Source of the DNA: Nocardia jejuensis NBRC 103114 | GTDB lineage: Bacteria; Actinomycetota; Actinomycetes; Mycobacteriales; Mycobacteriaceae | Direction: 5' to 3' | Assembly (NCBI RefSeq): GCF_001613145.1 | Contig: NZ_BDBU01000011.1 | Location: 1-64,000 of the forward strand | DNA: 64,000 nucleotides | Program-made: the position numbers and the translations under genes | Shown here: positions 1 through 8,321 of the stretch, one piece after another | How positions within the stretch are numbered: position 1 is the stretch's first letter | Layout of the letters: every line of letters begins with the position of its first letter | The notes under the pieces: model-generated | The model's input: only the letters and a program-made list of their open reading frames with translations | Database searches by the model: none | What the model was told of the DNA's origin: nothing

Positions 1-1199
1 GGTCGCCCGCCCCGGCCCGGTCCGACGTAGCCGGCGGCTCCGGGTGCGGCCGTCGCGCGAGGCGCCACCGCACGGGTGCCGACCGCACCGAGAGCGGCCA
101 CACCGACGAGGGTGCCGGTGGTGGCGGTCAAACCCGAACCGCCGCTGCCGACGATCGCCACCGCGGGGGTGACCAGGCGCATCAGCGCGGGCAGTACGAA
201 CGCCACACTGCACAGCAGCACGATCGCGACGAGCATGCGCTGGGCCTGATCGGCATCGGGAAGCCCGGCGTTGGAGGTCAGATCGTCCACGTGCCCGGCG
301 GTGGTGAACGCGATCATGTAGACGATGGCGGCCACCGGTTTCCAGAGCATGAAGGCGATGATCCAGCCCAGCAGCTTCGGATAGGACTGTTTGCCGATCC
401 CGGTGCCCGATGCCGCGGCGGCCAAGGGCAGCACGCCCGCCGCCACCACGAGCAGGCCCTGTCGCACGATCGCCAGCACGATCTGCGCCAGCGCGCCGAG
501 CAGACCCACGATCGCGATGATCAGCACCAAACCCGGCGAAAACGCTTGCAGCTTCGAGGTTTTCACCATCAGCTCGGCGAGGTTGCGGGCATTGCCGTCG
601 GTGGAGTCGTTGATGATCCACTCGGAGAACTTGTCCGAGGCCTGGGTACCGGCCACGACCACCGCGCCCAGCATCCAGGAGCTGAAGATGACGCGCGCGA
701 ACATTCGGAAGGATTCGACGCTCTCACTGACCGCCGCGCCGCGTCTGGCTTCGGCCAATCTCATACCCGACAGGATCACCGACACCATCAAGAGCAATAT
801 CTGGGCCTGATAGGTGTAGTCGTTGATCTTCGTGAAGAGCGTTCCGGCGTCGCTGACCCGTTCGTTGGGCACCTTCATCCAGAAGGTGAGCGCCAGGATG
901 AGCGCCTCGCCCAGACCGTTCATCAGCGAGTCGACCACCTTGCCGAAGGTGGAGTCCCACGCCTTGTCTCGGACGGTGACCGCCGCGTCGCCGGGGTGGG
1001 TGGCGACATTGCCGGCCTTGCACGCCGCGGAGGCGGCGTCGCCCAGGGAGATGCCCGGCACACCGAGGCCGTCGAGCGAGTCGTGCAATTCGTTGCACGC
1101 CTGGTCGAAACCGTAGGTCTGTCCGTACGCGACCGTAGGAGTCGCGATCATGACAGTGAACACGACCGCGAATATCGTGACGATACGCCTCAGCAGCAT
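1..1199 (-). CDS. VirB6/TrbL-like polytopic membrane protein, partial (C-terminus beyond window)
   Basis: The frame is open from an ATG at 1199 to the window edge, so the C-terminus is missing. GAGAGGTGGG lies just upstream as a ribosome binding site. The protein begins with a signal peptide-like segment (MLLRRIVTIFAVVFTVMIA, then TPTVAYG) and a Cys-containing extracytoplasmic stretch. At least five hydrophobic spans follow, including LILALTFW, ILLLMVSVIL, LVLIIAIVGLLGALAQIVL and AIVYMIAF. The visible end is rich in Gly, Ala and Thr. This topology, together with the VirB8-like neighbour, suggests a VirB6/TrbL-type inner-membrane channel subunit of a secretion or conjugation apparatus. Family assignment is inference from architecture. 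It is the last visible gene of the minus-strand cluster that starts at 5039. Confidence 0.7.
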   Translation of the reverse strand, partial: MLLRRIVTIFAVVFTVMIATPTVAYGQTYGFDQACNELHDSLDGLGVPGISLGDAASAACKAGNVATHPGDAAVTVRDKAWDSTFGKVVDSLMNGLGEALILALTFWMKVPNERVSDAGTLFTKINDYTYQAQILLLMVSVILSGMRLAEARRGAAVSESVESFRMFARVIFSSWMLGAVVVAGTQASDKFSEWIINDSTDGNARNLAELMVKTSKLQAFSPGLVLIIAIVGLLGALAQIVLAIVRQGLLVVAAGVLPLAAAASGTGIGKQSYPKLLGWIIAFMLWKPVAAIVYMIAFTTAGHVDDLTSNAGLPDADQAQRMLVAIVLLCSVAFVLPALMRLVTPAVAIVGSGGSGLTATTGTLVGVAALGAVGTRAVAPRATAAPGAAGYVGPGRGGR

Positions 1200-1215
1200 G
1201 GGGCCCACCTCTCTT

Positions 1216-2040
1216 TCACCATCGAGTCCATCCCGCTAGGGAATCCACGTACTCGGTTTGCGCGGAACTCGACGTCGACGGCTTGAGCCGCCAGTCCCCG
1301 GCGTCCCACACCATGATCAGCCGTACCGCAGCCCAGAGCTGGCGGCCGTCGACGAGCGGACCCCGTGCGGCCAAGCGCACGATCGCCATGTCGTCGGCGT
1401 AGTTCTCGACCTGGAAGCCGTCGGGCGCCACCAGGTATCTGGTCACTTTCTCCGGCTGCTGTTTGGGCAGCCGCTGATCCGCGAGCGCCTGGTCGTATGC
1501 GGTGACCTGTTGCGCGGATACCCGCACCTGCCGCACGTACAGCTCGCGGTCGGCGGGACGGGCGTTGAGCCGGTAGGTGATCTGCGCCGCCGCCAGCACC
1601 GCACCCTGGGGTGTGTGCGAATAGCCCACGGCCAGACCGTCTTCCAGGCGCGCCGGTCCATCGGAGGAGGAGAAGGGTACGGAGGCCCCGTACACCCGCT
1701 GCCAGCCGTGCGGATCGACGGTGCCCTCGGGGGCGGCGGTCAGCCAGTCCTGGTCCGAGGGTTTGTGTTGCTTCCCGGGATTCTGCGGAAGCGGTTGCCC
1801 CGCAGTGTTGTTGGGGACGTCGACTCGACGCCCGAACAGATCCACCTCGGGCGCGGCGAAGCCCGTCGCACCCGTAGTCGAGGACGTCGGCGACGCGCTG
1901 TCGCCCTGCGGACTCGGCGGGGGCGAATCGCGGTTGAAATACACCACGGCTCCCGCGATGACGATCAACGCCACGACCGCTGCCGAGGCGATGACGCCGA
2001 ACGAGACGCGGTCGCGCTCCGGCGACTCCTTCTCGCTCAT
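1216..2040 (-). CDS. Bitopic membrane protein, VirB8/TcpC-like fold (secretion cluster)
   Basis: A 274-residue protein with a short charged N-terminus, one membrane span (about residues 14-34, ending GAVVYFNRD) and a Ser/Pro linker. The rest is a periplasm-side domain of about 180 residues. Its later part alternates a helix (TPQGAVLAAAQITYRL) with beta-strand-like stretches (AIVRLAARGP, WAAVRLIMVWDAGDWRL). That pattern is typical of NTF2-like VirB8/TcpC domains in type IV secretion and Gram-positive conjugation. It ends 16 nt before the VirB6-like gene and is probably co-transcribed with it. The VirB8-like call is inference from topology and neighbours; no catalytic residues are expected. Confidence 0.75.
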   Translation of the reverse strand: MSEKESPERDRVSFGVIASAAVVALIVIAGAVVYFNRDSPPPSPQGDSASPTSSTTGATGFAAPEVDLFGRRVDVPNNTAGQPLPQNPGKQHKPSDQDWLTAAPEGTVDPHGWQRVYGASVPFSSSDGPARLEDGLAVGYSHTPQGAVLAAAQITYRLNARPADRELYVRQVRVSAQQVTAYDQALADQRLPKQQPEKVTRYLVAPDGFQVENYADDMAIVRLAARGPLVDGRQLWAAVRLIMVWDAGDWRLKPSTSSSAQTEYVDSLAGWTRW

Positions 2041-2092
2041 TTCGGCGCCTCCAAAGGTTTTGTATCACTGGACAATTCCGTCGCCCACGGGC

Positions 2093-2362
2093 CTATGCCG
2101 GGAGCAGCGCGAGCGCGATACCACTGGCGGAACTCGCCATGATCGCGCCCAGCAGGCTCATCACCACTCCGTGAGTGGCGTCGTTGGCGGCCAGATCATC
2201 GCGGAACGCGTACCAGAGTCTGCCGGCGGACAGGATCATCCAGGCCAGGCAGAACAGCAGGACACACCACAGCAGCCAGTCGATGAGCTGCATGATCGGC
2301 CGGAGGACTTCCGCCGGCATCTGCTTATAGGCCAGTACGGCCATCGCGTCGGCGGCGGACAT
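2093..2362 (-). CDS. Small two-span membrane protein of secretion-like cluster
   Basis: This 89-residue protein begins MSAADAMAVLAYKQMP. Its ATG overlaps the stop codon of the preceding gene as TGATG, which indicates translational coupling. There are two hydrophobic spans, one around LIDWLLWCVLLFCLAWMIL and one at the C-terminus (VVMSLLGAIMASSASGIAL), joined by a short charged loop. A longer version of the frame exists upstream, but that part lies inside the preceding coding frame and is Arg/His-rich, so the internal ATG was chosen. Function is unknown. Size and position resemble the small membrane proteins that accompany VirB2/VirB3-type genes. Confidence 0.65.
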   Translation of the reverse strand: MSAADAMAVLAYKQMPAEVLRPIMQLIDWLLWCVLLFCLAWMILSAGRLWYAFRDDLAANDATHGVVMSLLGAIMASSASGIALALLPA

Positions 2363-2652
2363 CAGGTGATCACTGCGTTCATGATGGTGCCCGCGCTGGT
2401 GGCGATGATGCCACCGATCATTGCTCCCGCCACCATCTTCGGCGACTCCAAACCGCCTCCTGACCATTTCTCCCAGGCGAAGCGACCACCCGCGTAGGTG
2501 ATGCCCATGACCCCGGACAGCAGAACGAACCAAGTGAAATAGCGGACTAGTTTCAGTAGCTTCTCCGACGCGGGCGGCGCCTCGGGGGTCGGATTGCCGA
2601 CCTGGGCGAGGATCTGGCTGTACGCGTCATGCACGGCGAGGATCATGCTCAT
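2362..2652 (-). CDS. Small membrane protein, VirB2/TrbC-like topology
   Basis: A 96-residue protein starting MSMILAVHDAYSQ, after an AAAAGGACAG ribosome binding site. An amphipathic Pro-rich N-terminus is followed by two membrane spans (YFTWFVLLSGVMGITYAGG and MVAGAMIGGIIATSAGTIM). A short charged loop containing KWSGGG separates them. The two-span, Gly/Ala-rich design is that of VirB2/TrbC pilin-like subunits. Sequence-level homology cannot be shown by eye, so this is inference. The 151 bp upstream, to the stop of the 2804-3466 gene, hold no other gene and could contain an internal promoter. Confidence 0.65.
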   Translation of the reverse strand: MSMILAVHDAYSQILAQVGNPTPEAPPASEKLLKLVRYFTWFVLLSGVMGITYAGGRFAWEKWSGGGLESPKMVAGAMIGGIIATSAGTIMNAVIT

Positions 2653-2803
2653 TGTCTGTCCTTTTCCAAAACCGAACTGCTGGTACCAGTCTCGCCGGTC
2701 GGCGGGTGCAGTACCCGCCCGGCTAAGACTACTCCCTCCGTTGAGGGTTCCCACCTCCCCGGAATCGGGGAAGACGTTCGCGCACAAGCTATTCCAGTCA
2801 TGA

Positions 2804-3466
2804 TCACGATCGGTCCTCCGAGGCGCGCGACTCGGGGCCGGGACCGTCCAGGGCGTCCTGAACGGCTGCGACGATGCCGGCGCCCAGCTCCCGGACATCC
2901 GCCGTGATCTCTTCCAGCGGATCGGATTTGCGTCTGCGCTGCTGCGGCGGAATCGCGTCGCCCGGCGACCACACCGGCAGCTGATCGGGCTCGACCAGGG
3001 TCCAGTCCTCGTGCCACGGCACCTGCCACACCTGACCGGCGAGCGAGCCGACCACGTCGCGATAGCGTCGGATCTCGACGGGGATGCGCCCGGGGCGCGC
3101 GGCGACGGTCACCAGGCCCAGCACCTCACACGGACCCGCGAGACCGGCGTGATGCTGGCGCAGCAGGTCGTGGGCGCGGGTCAGTCCGGAGATGGTTTCG
3201 CGGGCGACCAGCACGACGAACGGGGACTCCCGGTCGAACCCACCCGGCCAGCGGCGATAGGAATCCGCGGCGGGGGCGAGAACGTGTGCGAGAGTACTGG
3301 CACCGGCGCCGCCGTGAACGCCGAGCAGCCACACCAGTGGTGCTCGACCTCCGCCGGGTACGGGTCGGTCCCAGATCGGTGCTCGGCGGGTCTCCGGCGG
3401 TGGCACCACACCGGCCGCCATGGCGGTCTCGGAGGAGGATCGGGGTTCCTTCATGGCTGCGGTCAT
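2804..3466 (-). CDS. MinD/ParA-like protein with lysine-less P-loop (DUF6668-type)
   Basis: A 220-residue protein with a strand-loop-helix start at about residue 45 (WLLGVHGGAGASTLAHVLA) that looks like the deviant Walker A of MinD/ParA proteins. The two lysines of the KGGxGK[ST] consensus are replaced by His and Ala. Further Rossmann-type strands (FVVLVAR, CEVLGLVTVAA) follow, and the C-terminus is charged. It resembles the actinobacterial proteins I know as DUF6668. Its start overlaps the stop of the next MinD-like gene by 4 nt (ATGA), so the two are coupled. With no catalytic lysine it may bind nucleotide weakly, or act as a scaffold beside its neighbour (inference). Confidence 0.75.
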   Translation of the reverse strand: MTAAMKEPRSSSETAMAAGVVPPPETRRAPIWDRPVPGGGRAPLVWLLGVHGGAGASTLAHVLAPAADSYRRWPGGFDRESPFVVLVARETISGLTRAHDLLRQHHAGLAGPCEVLGLVTVAARPGRIPVEIRRYRDVVGSLAGQVWQVPWHEDWTLVEPDQLPVWSPGDAIPPQQRRRKSDPLEEITADVRELGAGIVAAVQDALDGPGPESRASEDRS

Positions 3467-4338
3467 GATGCCACCCCAGCAAGCAGGCGGCGATACGCGC
3501 GGCGTGTTTCCGCCGTCAGGTTGCTGTGCCGCACAAGCTCTCCCCGTGCCAGGTGCGGGTCGTATGGAATCTCACGAATGTCGTGGACCCATCCGTCGAG
3601 ATGCTCCCGCAAATGATCAGCGATTCGAGAATCGCTGCCGGGCAACTGATGTGAGATGACCACTGTGGTGTCCCCGACAATGCCACCCCCCTGACCGTCC
3701 CCCTGTCCGCCGAACTGATCATCCAGCCATTCCAGGGTCACGCGCAACCGGTTGGCCGCATCCGCACGGGCCGGAATCGCCAGCACCAGTGCGATATCCG
3801 CGTCTTCCAGCAGGGGACGCAGGTGGCGGCCGGCGATCGGGCTGCCACCGTCGTAGACCGGGGTGTATCCGGCGTCGTCGATCGCCCGCGCCACGGTCAG
3901 ATAGGTCGCCCGACGGCGCAGGGGGGCCGGATCGCGCCACAGCAGGCCGATTCCGGAGGTCGCGCGCGAGAGGCACTCCTTGAGCGGCGCGGCCTCGTCG
4001 TCCCCGCGGCCGTACAGCCACGATTGCAGGCTGACGGGGCTCAGATGCTCGTCTGCGCCGCGCAGGGCGAGGTCGCTACCGGCGAAGGTGGCGTCCACCG
4101 CCACAGCCTGTGCGCCGGCCGTACCGAGCTCTCCGGCGATACCCAGTGCGGTCGTGGTGGTGCCGGCGCCACCGCAACCGCCCACCACGAGAATGGGACG
4201 AGGTGCGGGACCTTCGTCACCGGAGTCGCCGCGACGCTTGCGCAGTCGCACGACCGGAGCCTTGGAACGCGCGGCACGGCCCGACGATTCGCCCTCTTCG
4301 GGCACCTCGTCGAGCCAGCGGCTCCAGTCCTGATCCAT
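3463..4338 (-). CDS. MinD/ParA-like protein with degenerate P-loop
   Basis: A 291-residue protein. After an acidic then basic N-terminus of about 45 residues comes ILVVGGCGGAGTTTTALG, the position of the MinD/ParA deviant Walker A, with Cys and Thr where lysines are expected. The following AVAVDATFAGSDLALRGAD matches the strand/switch I region, and YTPVYDGGSPI and IALVLAIPARADAANRL resemble the Walker B and NKxD-side strands. It sits immediately upstream of, and overlaps, a second lysine-less relative. In secretion and conjugation clusters such proteins position the apparatus. The visible substitutions argue against ordinary ATP hydrolysis. Confidence 0.8.
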   Translation of the reverse strand: MDQDWSRWLDEVPEEGESSGRAARSKAPVVRLRKRRGDSGDEGPAPRPILVVGGCGGAGTTTTALGIAGELGTAGAQAVAVDATFAGSDLALRGADEHLSPVSLQSWLYGRGDDEAAPLKECLSRATSGIGLLWRDPAPLRRRATYLTVARAIDDAGYTPVYDGGSPIAGRHLRPLLEDADIALVLAIPARADAANRLRVTLEWLDDQFGGQGDGQGGGIVGDTTVVISHQLPGSDSRIADHLREHLDGWVHDIREIPYDPHLARGELVRHSNLTAETRRAYRRLLAGVAS

Positions 4339-4355
4339 TTTTCTCAGCTCTCCTC

Positions 4356-5039
4356 TTACCCGGCCCGGATACCCGTGGCAGGAATATGGTCGCCGATCAC
4401 AGCGGTGGCCGTCATTTCGTTGTACGCCGCCAGGCGCACGCTCGGACCGGAACCGGCGTCCTCCCAGAGTGTGCCGATGGATTGCGAAGTGCCACTGTGG
4501 GAGTTGAGCACATACAGAGCAACTCCCCCCGCAGCAGCCAGCAACAAGATGGCAACAATCAGGAACACGAGAGCGAAAACCCTTCGGCGCCTGAACAGAT
4601 CAGGGGTGGGCGGGGCGGGGACGGCATCGGGCCGCGCGGCAGCCGGGTCGGCATCCTCGGACCGGGTCCGCGCGGGACGCTCGGAACCCTGCTCGCCCTC
4701 CGCGGGGAACTCCACCACGGTGGACTCGCGGTACCTGAGTTTCGGTGCGTACGAGGCGGACTCGCGATCGGTCACCCAATCGGACCAGGAACCGTCGAAG
4801 TGACTGCGCCGCAAGACCGATTCCGGTACGGGCGGAATGTCCATCTCCGGTTCGTCTTCGCGGATGTAGTGCGGGAATCGGGCGTGGCCGTCCTCGTCAC
4901 CGAAAACCGTCTCGCCGTCGACGGGCGCGGATGCCGCTGCTCCGGTCGAGGGCTCGAGCGCTGGATACCAGCGCGCCACTCTTTTGTACGACTTCAACAT
5001 TCCAGCGGCACCCGTTGTCTCGGGCACGTCGCTCGGCAT
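4356..5039 (-). CDS. Bitopic membrane protein, first gene of secretion-like cluster
   Basis: ATG at 5039 follows a GAGAGGGTCC ribosome binding site and gives 227 residues. The first 150 or so are hydrophilic, predicted cytoplasmic, acidic and Pro/Glu-rich (for example DEPEMDIPPVPESV). One membrane span follows at about 153-178 (VFALVFLIVAILLLAAAGG), then a short outside tail of about 50 residues. An upstream extension to 5399 is Arg-rich and unlikely to be coding. The gene ends 17 nt before the MinD-like gene at 4338 and heads the minus-strand cluster. No family was recognised. A long cytoplasmic arm with one anchor suits a tether for the MinD-like proteins (speculative). Confidence 0.65.
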   Translation of the reverse strand: MPSDVPETTGAAGMLKSYKRVARWYPALEPSTGAAASAPVDGETVFGDEDGHARFPHYIREDEPEMDIPPVPESVLRRSHFDGSWSDWVTDRESASYAPKLRYRESTVVEFPAEGEQGSERPARTRSEDADPAAARPDAVPAPPTPDLFRRRRVFALVFLIVAILLLAAAGGVALYVLNSHSGTSQSIGTLWEDAGSGPSVRLAAYNEMTATAVIGDHIPATGIRAG

Positions 5040-5321
5040 CGTCGGACCCTCTCGGCGGTGGTGGCGGTGATTTTCGGTGTGCGATAGAGCAGCCCGTCCA
5101 GCACCGCGCCGCCGGGTGCGTCGCGTCTGACGGTCCCGAACGGAAATTCTCTCGCATATATGGGATTCCGACGACCCGACGCGCCGTGGACGTTCCTGAG
5201 AAACCGCGCGTGCGCGCGATAGCAGCCTGTCAAGCGGCCTGGGCACACCACGCCGGGGGGTGCTTTTCCTCACTGCCGGAGCAGAATCTACATTAACAAG
5301 ATCTAGCTCTCTGGAGGTTTT

Positions 5322-6083
5322 GTGAAAACAGCAGATATCGCCGCAGTCGTCACCGGCGGCGCGTCGGGTCTCGGCTTGGCCACCGTGCGGGAACTGCACG
5401 CGGCCGGAGTGAAGGTCGCCATCCTCGATCTTCCCTCGTCGGACGGCAAATCCATCGCCGAGGAACTCGGTGAGCGCGTGGTCTTCTCCCCCGGTGACGT
5501 CACCAGCGAGGCGGACGTGACCGCTGCGCTGGATGCCGCGTCAGCCCTGGGCACACTGCGAATCGCGGTGAACTGCGCGGGAATTGGCAATGCGATCAAG
5601 ACGGTGAGCAAGAAGGGGGCGTTCCCTCTCGAGAGCTTCTCCAAGATCATCAACGTTAACCTGATCGGAACGTTCAACGTCATCCGCCTGGCCGCGGAAC
5701 GCATCTCGGCCGCCGAGGACGCGGACGGCGAGCGCGGCGTCATCGTGAACACCGCGTCGGTCGCGGCGTACGACGGTCAGATCGGCCAGGCCGCCTACTC
5801 CGCGTCCAAGGGCGGCATCGTCGGCATGACGCTGCCCATCGCGCGCGATTTGGCGTCGTACAAGATTCGCGTGGTGACGATCGCCCCCGGTCTGTTCCAC
5901 ACGCCCCTGTTCGCCACCCTGCCCGATTCGGCCATCGAGGCGCTGGGCGCACAGGTTCCGCACCCCTCACGCCTGGGCGACCCCGCCGAGTACGCCAGTC
6001 TGGTCCGCCACATCGTGGAGAACCCCATGCTGAACGGCGAGACCATCCGTCTCGACGGCGCGATCCGCATGGCGCCGCGCTAG
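5322..6083 (+). CDS. SDR-family 3-hydroxyacyl-CoA dehydrogenase (type II, HSD17B10-like)
   Basis: GTG start at 5322, preceded by CTGGAGG. The 253-residue short-chain dehydrogenase carries the N-terminal cofactor motif TGGASGLG (about 10-17), the NCAG motif near residue 86 and the catalytic S-Y-K set in [21 protein letters not shown]. The ending with [13 protein letters not shown] and the overall pattern fit type II 3-hydroxyacyl-CoA dehydrogenases, which oxidise 3-hydroxyacyl-CoA with NAD in beta-oxidation. It is divergent from the secretion-like cluster across about 280 bp with no other gene. Substrate is not provable from sequence alone. Confidence 0.9.
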   Translation: MKTADIAAVVTGGASGLGLATVRELHAAGVKVAILDLPSSDGKSIAEELGERVVFSPGDVTSEADVTAALDAASALGTLRIAVNCAGIGNAIKTVSKKGAFPLESFSKIINVNLIGTFNVIRLAAERISAAEDADGERGVIVNTASVAAYDGQIGQAAYSASKGGIVGMTLPIARDLASYKIRVVTIAPGLFHTPLFATLPDSAIEALGAQVPHPSRLGDPAEYASLVRHIVENPMLNGETIRLDGAIRMAPR

Positions 6084-6379
6084 GTACCACCACGGAGTCG
6101 GCCGCGGCACTCACCCGGCCGATTCCACCGTGCGCCGCAACGTGTTTCGCGATCGGCTACGGACCCTCGACCCGCGTCGGAATACCGCCGCGATGAACTC
6201 CGGACACGACCACGAGCCACGCGTGGGCGACAGTGCGGCCCGGCGGCAGGTCCGATGTGCGGAGGGATCCGCTCAGCGGCGTGCGGGTCGGAATTCGAGC
6301 ACCGAATCGTCTCCGCGGACCCGACTCTAGCGGCGAGGCAGCCGATGCCGCTGGACGGTCATCCAGTAATTTGCCTCTG

Positions 6380-6787
6380 ATGAGCATCGACCAGACCGCG
6401 CTCCGCACGGAGATCCGCATCCAGCATGCCGACCTGGAGAGCTGGCTGGGCACCGATGGGGCAGCAGCGGACACCGTCGAGCGGTTCCTGGCGCAGCTGC
6501 ACCCCGAGTTCTCGATGGTGGCCCTCGACGGGGCGGTGGTGCCGCGGCCGTTGCTCGCCGAAGGACTGCGGGCCGCGGGGCACGCGTCGCCCGGCCTGCG
6601 CATCGACATCATCGATATCGAGATTCTGCACCTGTCGGCCGAGTGCGCGGTGGTGCGGTTCGAAGAGGTGCATCAGCACCCCGAAGGTCCTTCCGCGCGA
6701 CTGACCACCGCGCTACTGGTACCCGCTCCACACGCCCGCAACGGCCTGCTCTGGCGCTCGGTTCACGAGACCGCCTCGGCGACCTGA
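6380..6787 (+). CDS. DUF4440/SnoaL-like (NTF2-fold) protein
   Basis: A 135-residue protein from ATG 6380 (MSIDQTALRTEI). It has an N-terminal helix pair, the stretch EFSMVALDGAVVPRPLLAEGL, then beta-strands (LRIDIIDIEIL, CAVVRFEEV, TTALLVP, LLWRSVHET), as in NTF2-like DUF4440 proteins. Longer upstream starts run through low-quality sequence and were rejected. The function is unknown; relatives act as ligand-binding or accessory domains. It is convergent with ppnP, and a hairpin lies between them. The 296 bp upstream (6084-6379) show no other gene. Confidence 0.75.
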   Translation: MSIDQTALRTEIRIQHADLESWLGTDGAAADTVERFLAQLHPEFSMVALDGAVVPRPLLAEGLRAAGHASPGLRIDIIDIEILHLSAECAVVRFEEVHQHPEGPSARLTTALLVPAPHARNGLLWRSVHETASAT

Positions 6788-6822
6788 CGTTTCGAGGTCG
6801 CCCCTCCGATCCGAGAACGACA

Positions 6823-6857
6823 GCGCCCGACCCGCTCCGTGGAGCGAGGCCGGGCGC
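6823..6857. terminator. Hairpin between convergent genes (likely bidirectional terminator)
   Basis: Near-perfect inverted repeat: GCGCCCGACCCGCTCC, then a 2-nt turn, then GGAGCG and a GC-rich arm ending GGGCGC. It lies between the stops of the DUF4440-like gene (+) and ppnP (-). There is no clear T-run, as is common in GC-rich actinobacteria. Confidence 0.6.
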
Positions 6858-6878
6858 GTCGGTACTCGTGCGAGAGGA

Positions 6879-7190
6879 TCAGCCGAAATGGCACACGTAG
6901 TGCAGGGTTTCGACGACCTCGATATCGAAGCTGCTGTCCCCGGGGACCGAGAACGACTCACCGCCACGGTAGGTGACGGTCTCCTGCGCACCTGCCAGGG
7001 TGACCTTGCACTCGCCCTCGACCAGCTCCATGATCTCGGGCGCGCCCGTGGTGAACGTCAGCGCGGCCGGGAGGATGACGCCGACGGACTTCTTCGTGCC
7101 GTCCGCCAACTCGATGTTGTGGCTCACGCACTTACCGTCGAAGTACACATTGGCCTTCGTGGTGACGGTGACGTTCTCGAACGCGGTCAT
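6879..7190 (-). CDS. ppnP: Pyrimidine/purine nucleoside phosphorylase PpnP
   Basis: A 103-residue single-domain cupin, matching the usual length of about 95-105. Recognisable PpnP features are [13 protein letters not shown], the core [18 protein letters not shown] followed by IMELVEG, and the C-terminal [18 protein letters not shown] then LHYVCHFG. The family phosphorolyses a broad range of nucleosides to base and ribose-1-phosphate, serving purine and pyrimidine salvage in the cytosol. It stands alone and is convergent with the gene at 6380-6787. Assignment is firm at family level. Confidence 0.92.
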   Translation of the reverse strand: MTAFENVTVTTKANVYFDGKCVSHNIELADGTKKSVGVILPAALTFTTGAPEIMELVEGECKVTLAGAQETVTYRGGESFSVPGDSSFDIEVVETLHYVCHFG

Positions 7191-7393
7191 GAATTCTCCT
7201 CGCAGTGTGGGACCCGGGACAGCCTACTGGGACCTGACCGGACCACCTGCGGGGCTCTCGGGTTGCGCGGTTCCGACCCGGCCCGCGAGGCCAGGATGCC
7301 GGCACGGCGCCCGTACAGGGCGATGGTTCGGCTCCGACCGCCGACCATCGAGCCTCGACCTGGGCGGACCCGTCACCGTTGCAGAATGGCGGT

Positions 7394-8248
7394 ATGACGA
7401 CGAGATCAGGGAGAACAGCGAGCGCTCACGCGGACCAGCGGACCGAGCCGAGCGAGAGCGGCGTACGGAAGTTCACGATCGATCATGACGGGGTGCGGAC
7501 TCCGGTGTCGCGGGGCGGGCGCGGGCGGCCGCTGGTGATGTGTCCGGGACTGGCGTCGACGCAGGCCGATCTGCGGGAATTGCTCGGGTTGTTGCGGCGG
7601 GACCATGAGGTGGTCGGTTTCGATCTGCGGGGGCACGGGAAAGCGACTGCCGGCGAACGGTATTCGTTCGAGGGCTTCCTGAGTGATCTGAATGCGGTGA
7701 TGGCGGGTGTCTCGTTCGCCGAACCGCCTGTGCTCGTGGGATATTCACTGGGAGCGGACCTGGTGGTGCACTACGCGTCCGAAAACCCCGGCGCGTTCAG
7801 CGAACTCGTGCTGATCGACGGGGCCGATCCGGTGCCGGAGCCGTTCCTCGGCGAGGCGGACCTGCCCGAGTTCCGGGCGATGTTCCAGGACCCCGCGATA
7901 CAGGAGGCGCGGGAGCAGACCCTCGGCACCGAACATCAGGTGCTGCTCACCGGAGCGGACCTCCTGGACCTGAACATCGAGGTGGACCTCGTTCGATCCC
8001 GAATCCTGCAGCGCTACGGCATGATCGACCAGCCGATCACCATGATCATGTCGACCGCGATGGCGGGCACCGACCCGGACGAGCGAACCGCCTGGCGAAA
8101 TCGGAACTGGCAGGCCGGAATCGACCGCCTCCGCACCGAACACCCCGACATCTCCGCGACCTGGATCGAGGCGGACCACACACTCGTGTTCACCCACGCC
8201 CCGCAACTCGCCGACATCATCCGGCAGGCGACCGCCGACCCGCGTTGA
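7394..8248 (+). CDS. Alpha/beta-hydrolase
   Basis: About 284 residues from ATG 7394; a TTG five codons earlier is less likely. The nucleophile elbow is GYSLG. The oxyanion-loop region is VMCPGLAST, the strand before it VGFDLRGHGKA, the acid is probably in the FSELVLIDGADP or MIDQPITMI region, and the catalytic His is in WIEADHTLVF near the end. The first 40 residues are hydrophilic. This is a classic esterase/lipase-like alpha/beta-hydrolase fold with unknown substrate. It is convergent with rel and separated from it by a hairpin. Confidence 0.85.
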   Translation: MTTRSGRTASAHADQRTEPSESGVRKFTIDHDGVRTPVSRGGRGRPLVMCPGLASTQADLRELLGLLRRDHEVVGFDLRGHGKATAGERYSFEGFLSDLNAVMAGVSFAEPPVLVGYSLGADLVVHYASENPGAFSELVLIDGADPVPEPFLGEADLPEFRAMFQDPAIQEAREQTLGTEHQVLLTGADLLDLNIEVDLVRSRILQRYGMIDQPITMIMSTAMAGTDPDERTAWRNRNWQAGIDRLRTEHPDISATWIEADHTLVFTHAPQLADIIRQATADPR

Positions 8249-8280
8249 TCGGTATGTATGGGGCGAGGTCGGGACGAAAG

Positions 8281-8314
8281 CGGTGCCGGGGCGAAAGATA
8301 TCGCTCCGGCACCG
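8281..8314. terminator. Hairpin terminator between hydrolase and rel
   Basis: A 14-bp stem with one mismatch: CGGTGCCGGGGCGA, a 6-nt loop, then TCGCTCCGGCACCG. It falls between the convergent stops at 8248 (+) and 8322 (-), so it may serve both genes. Confidence 0.7.
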
Positions 8315-8321
8315 GGATTCG

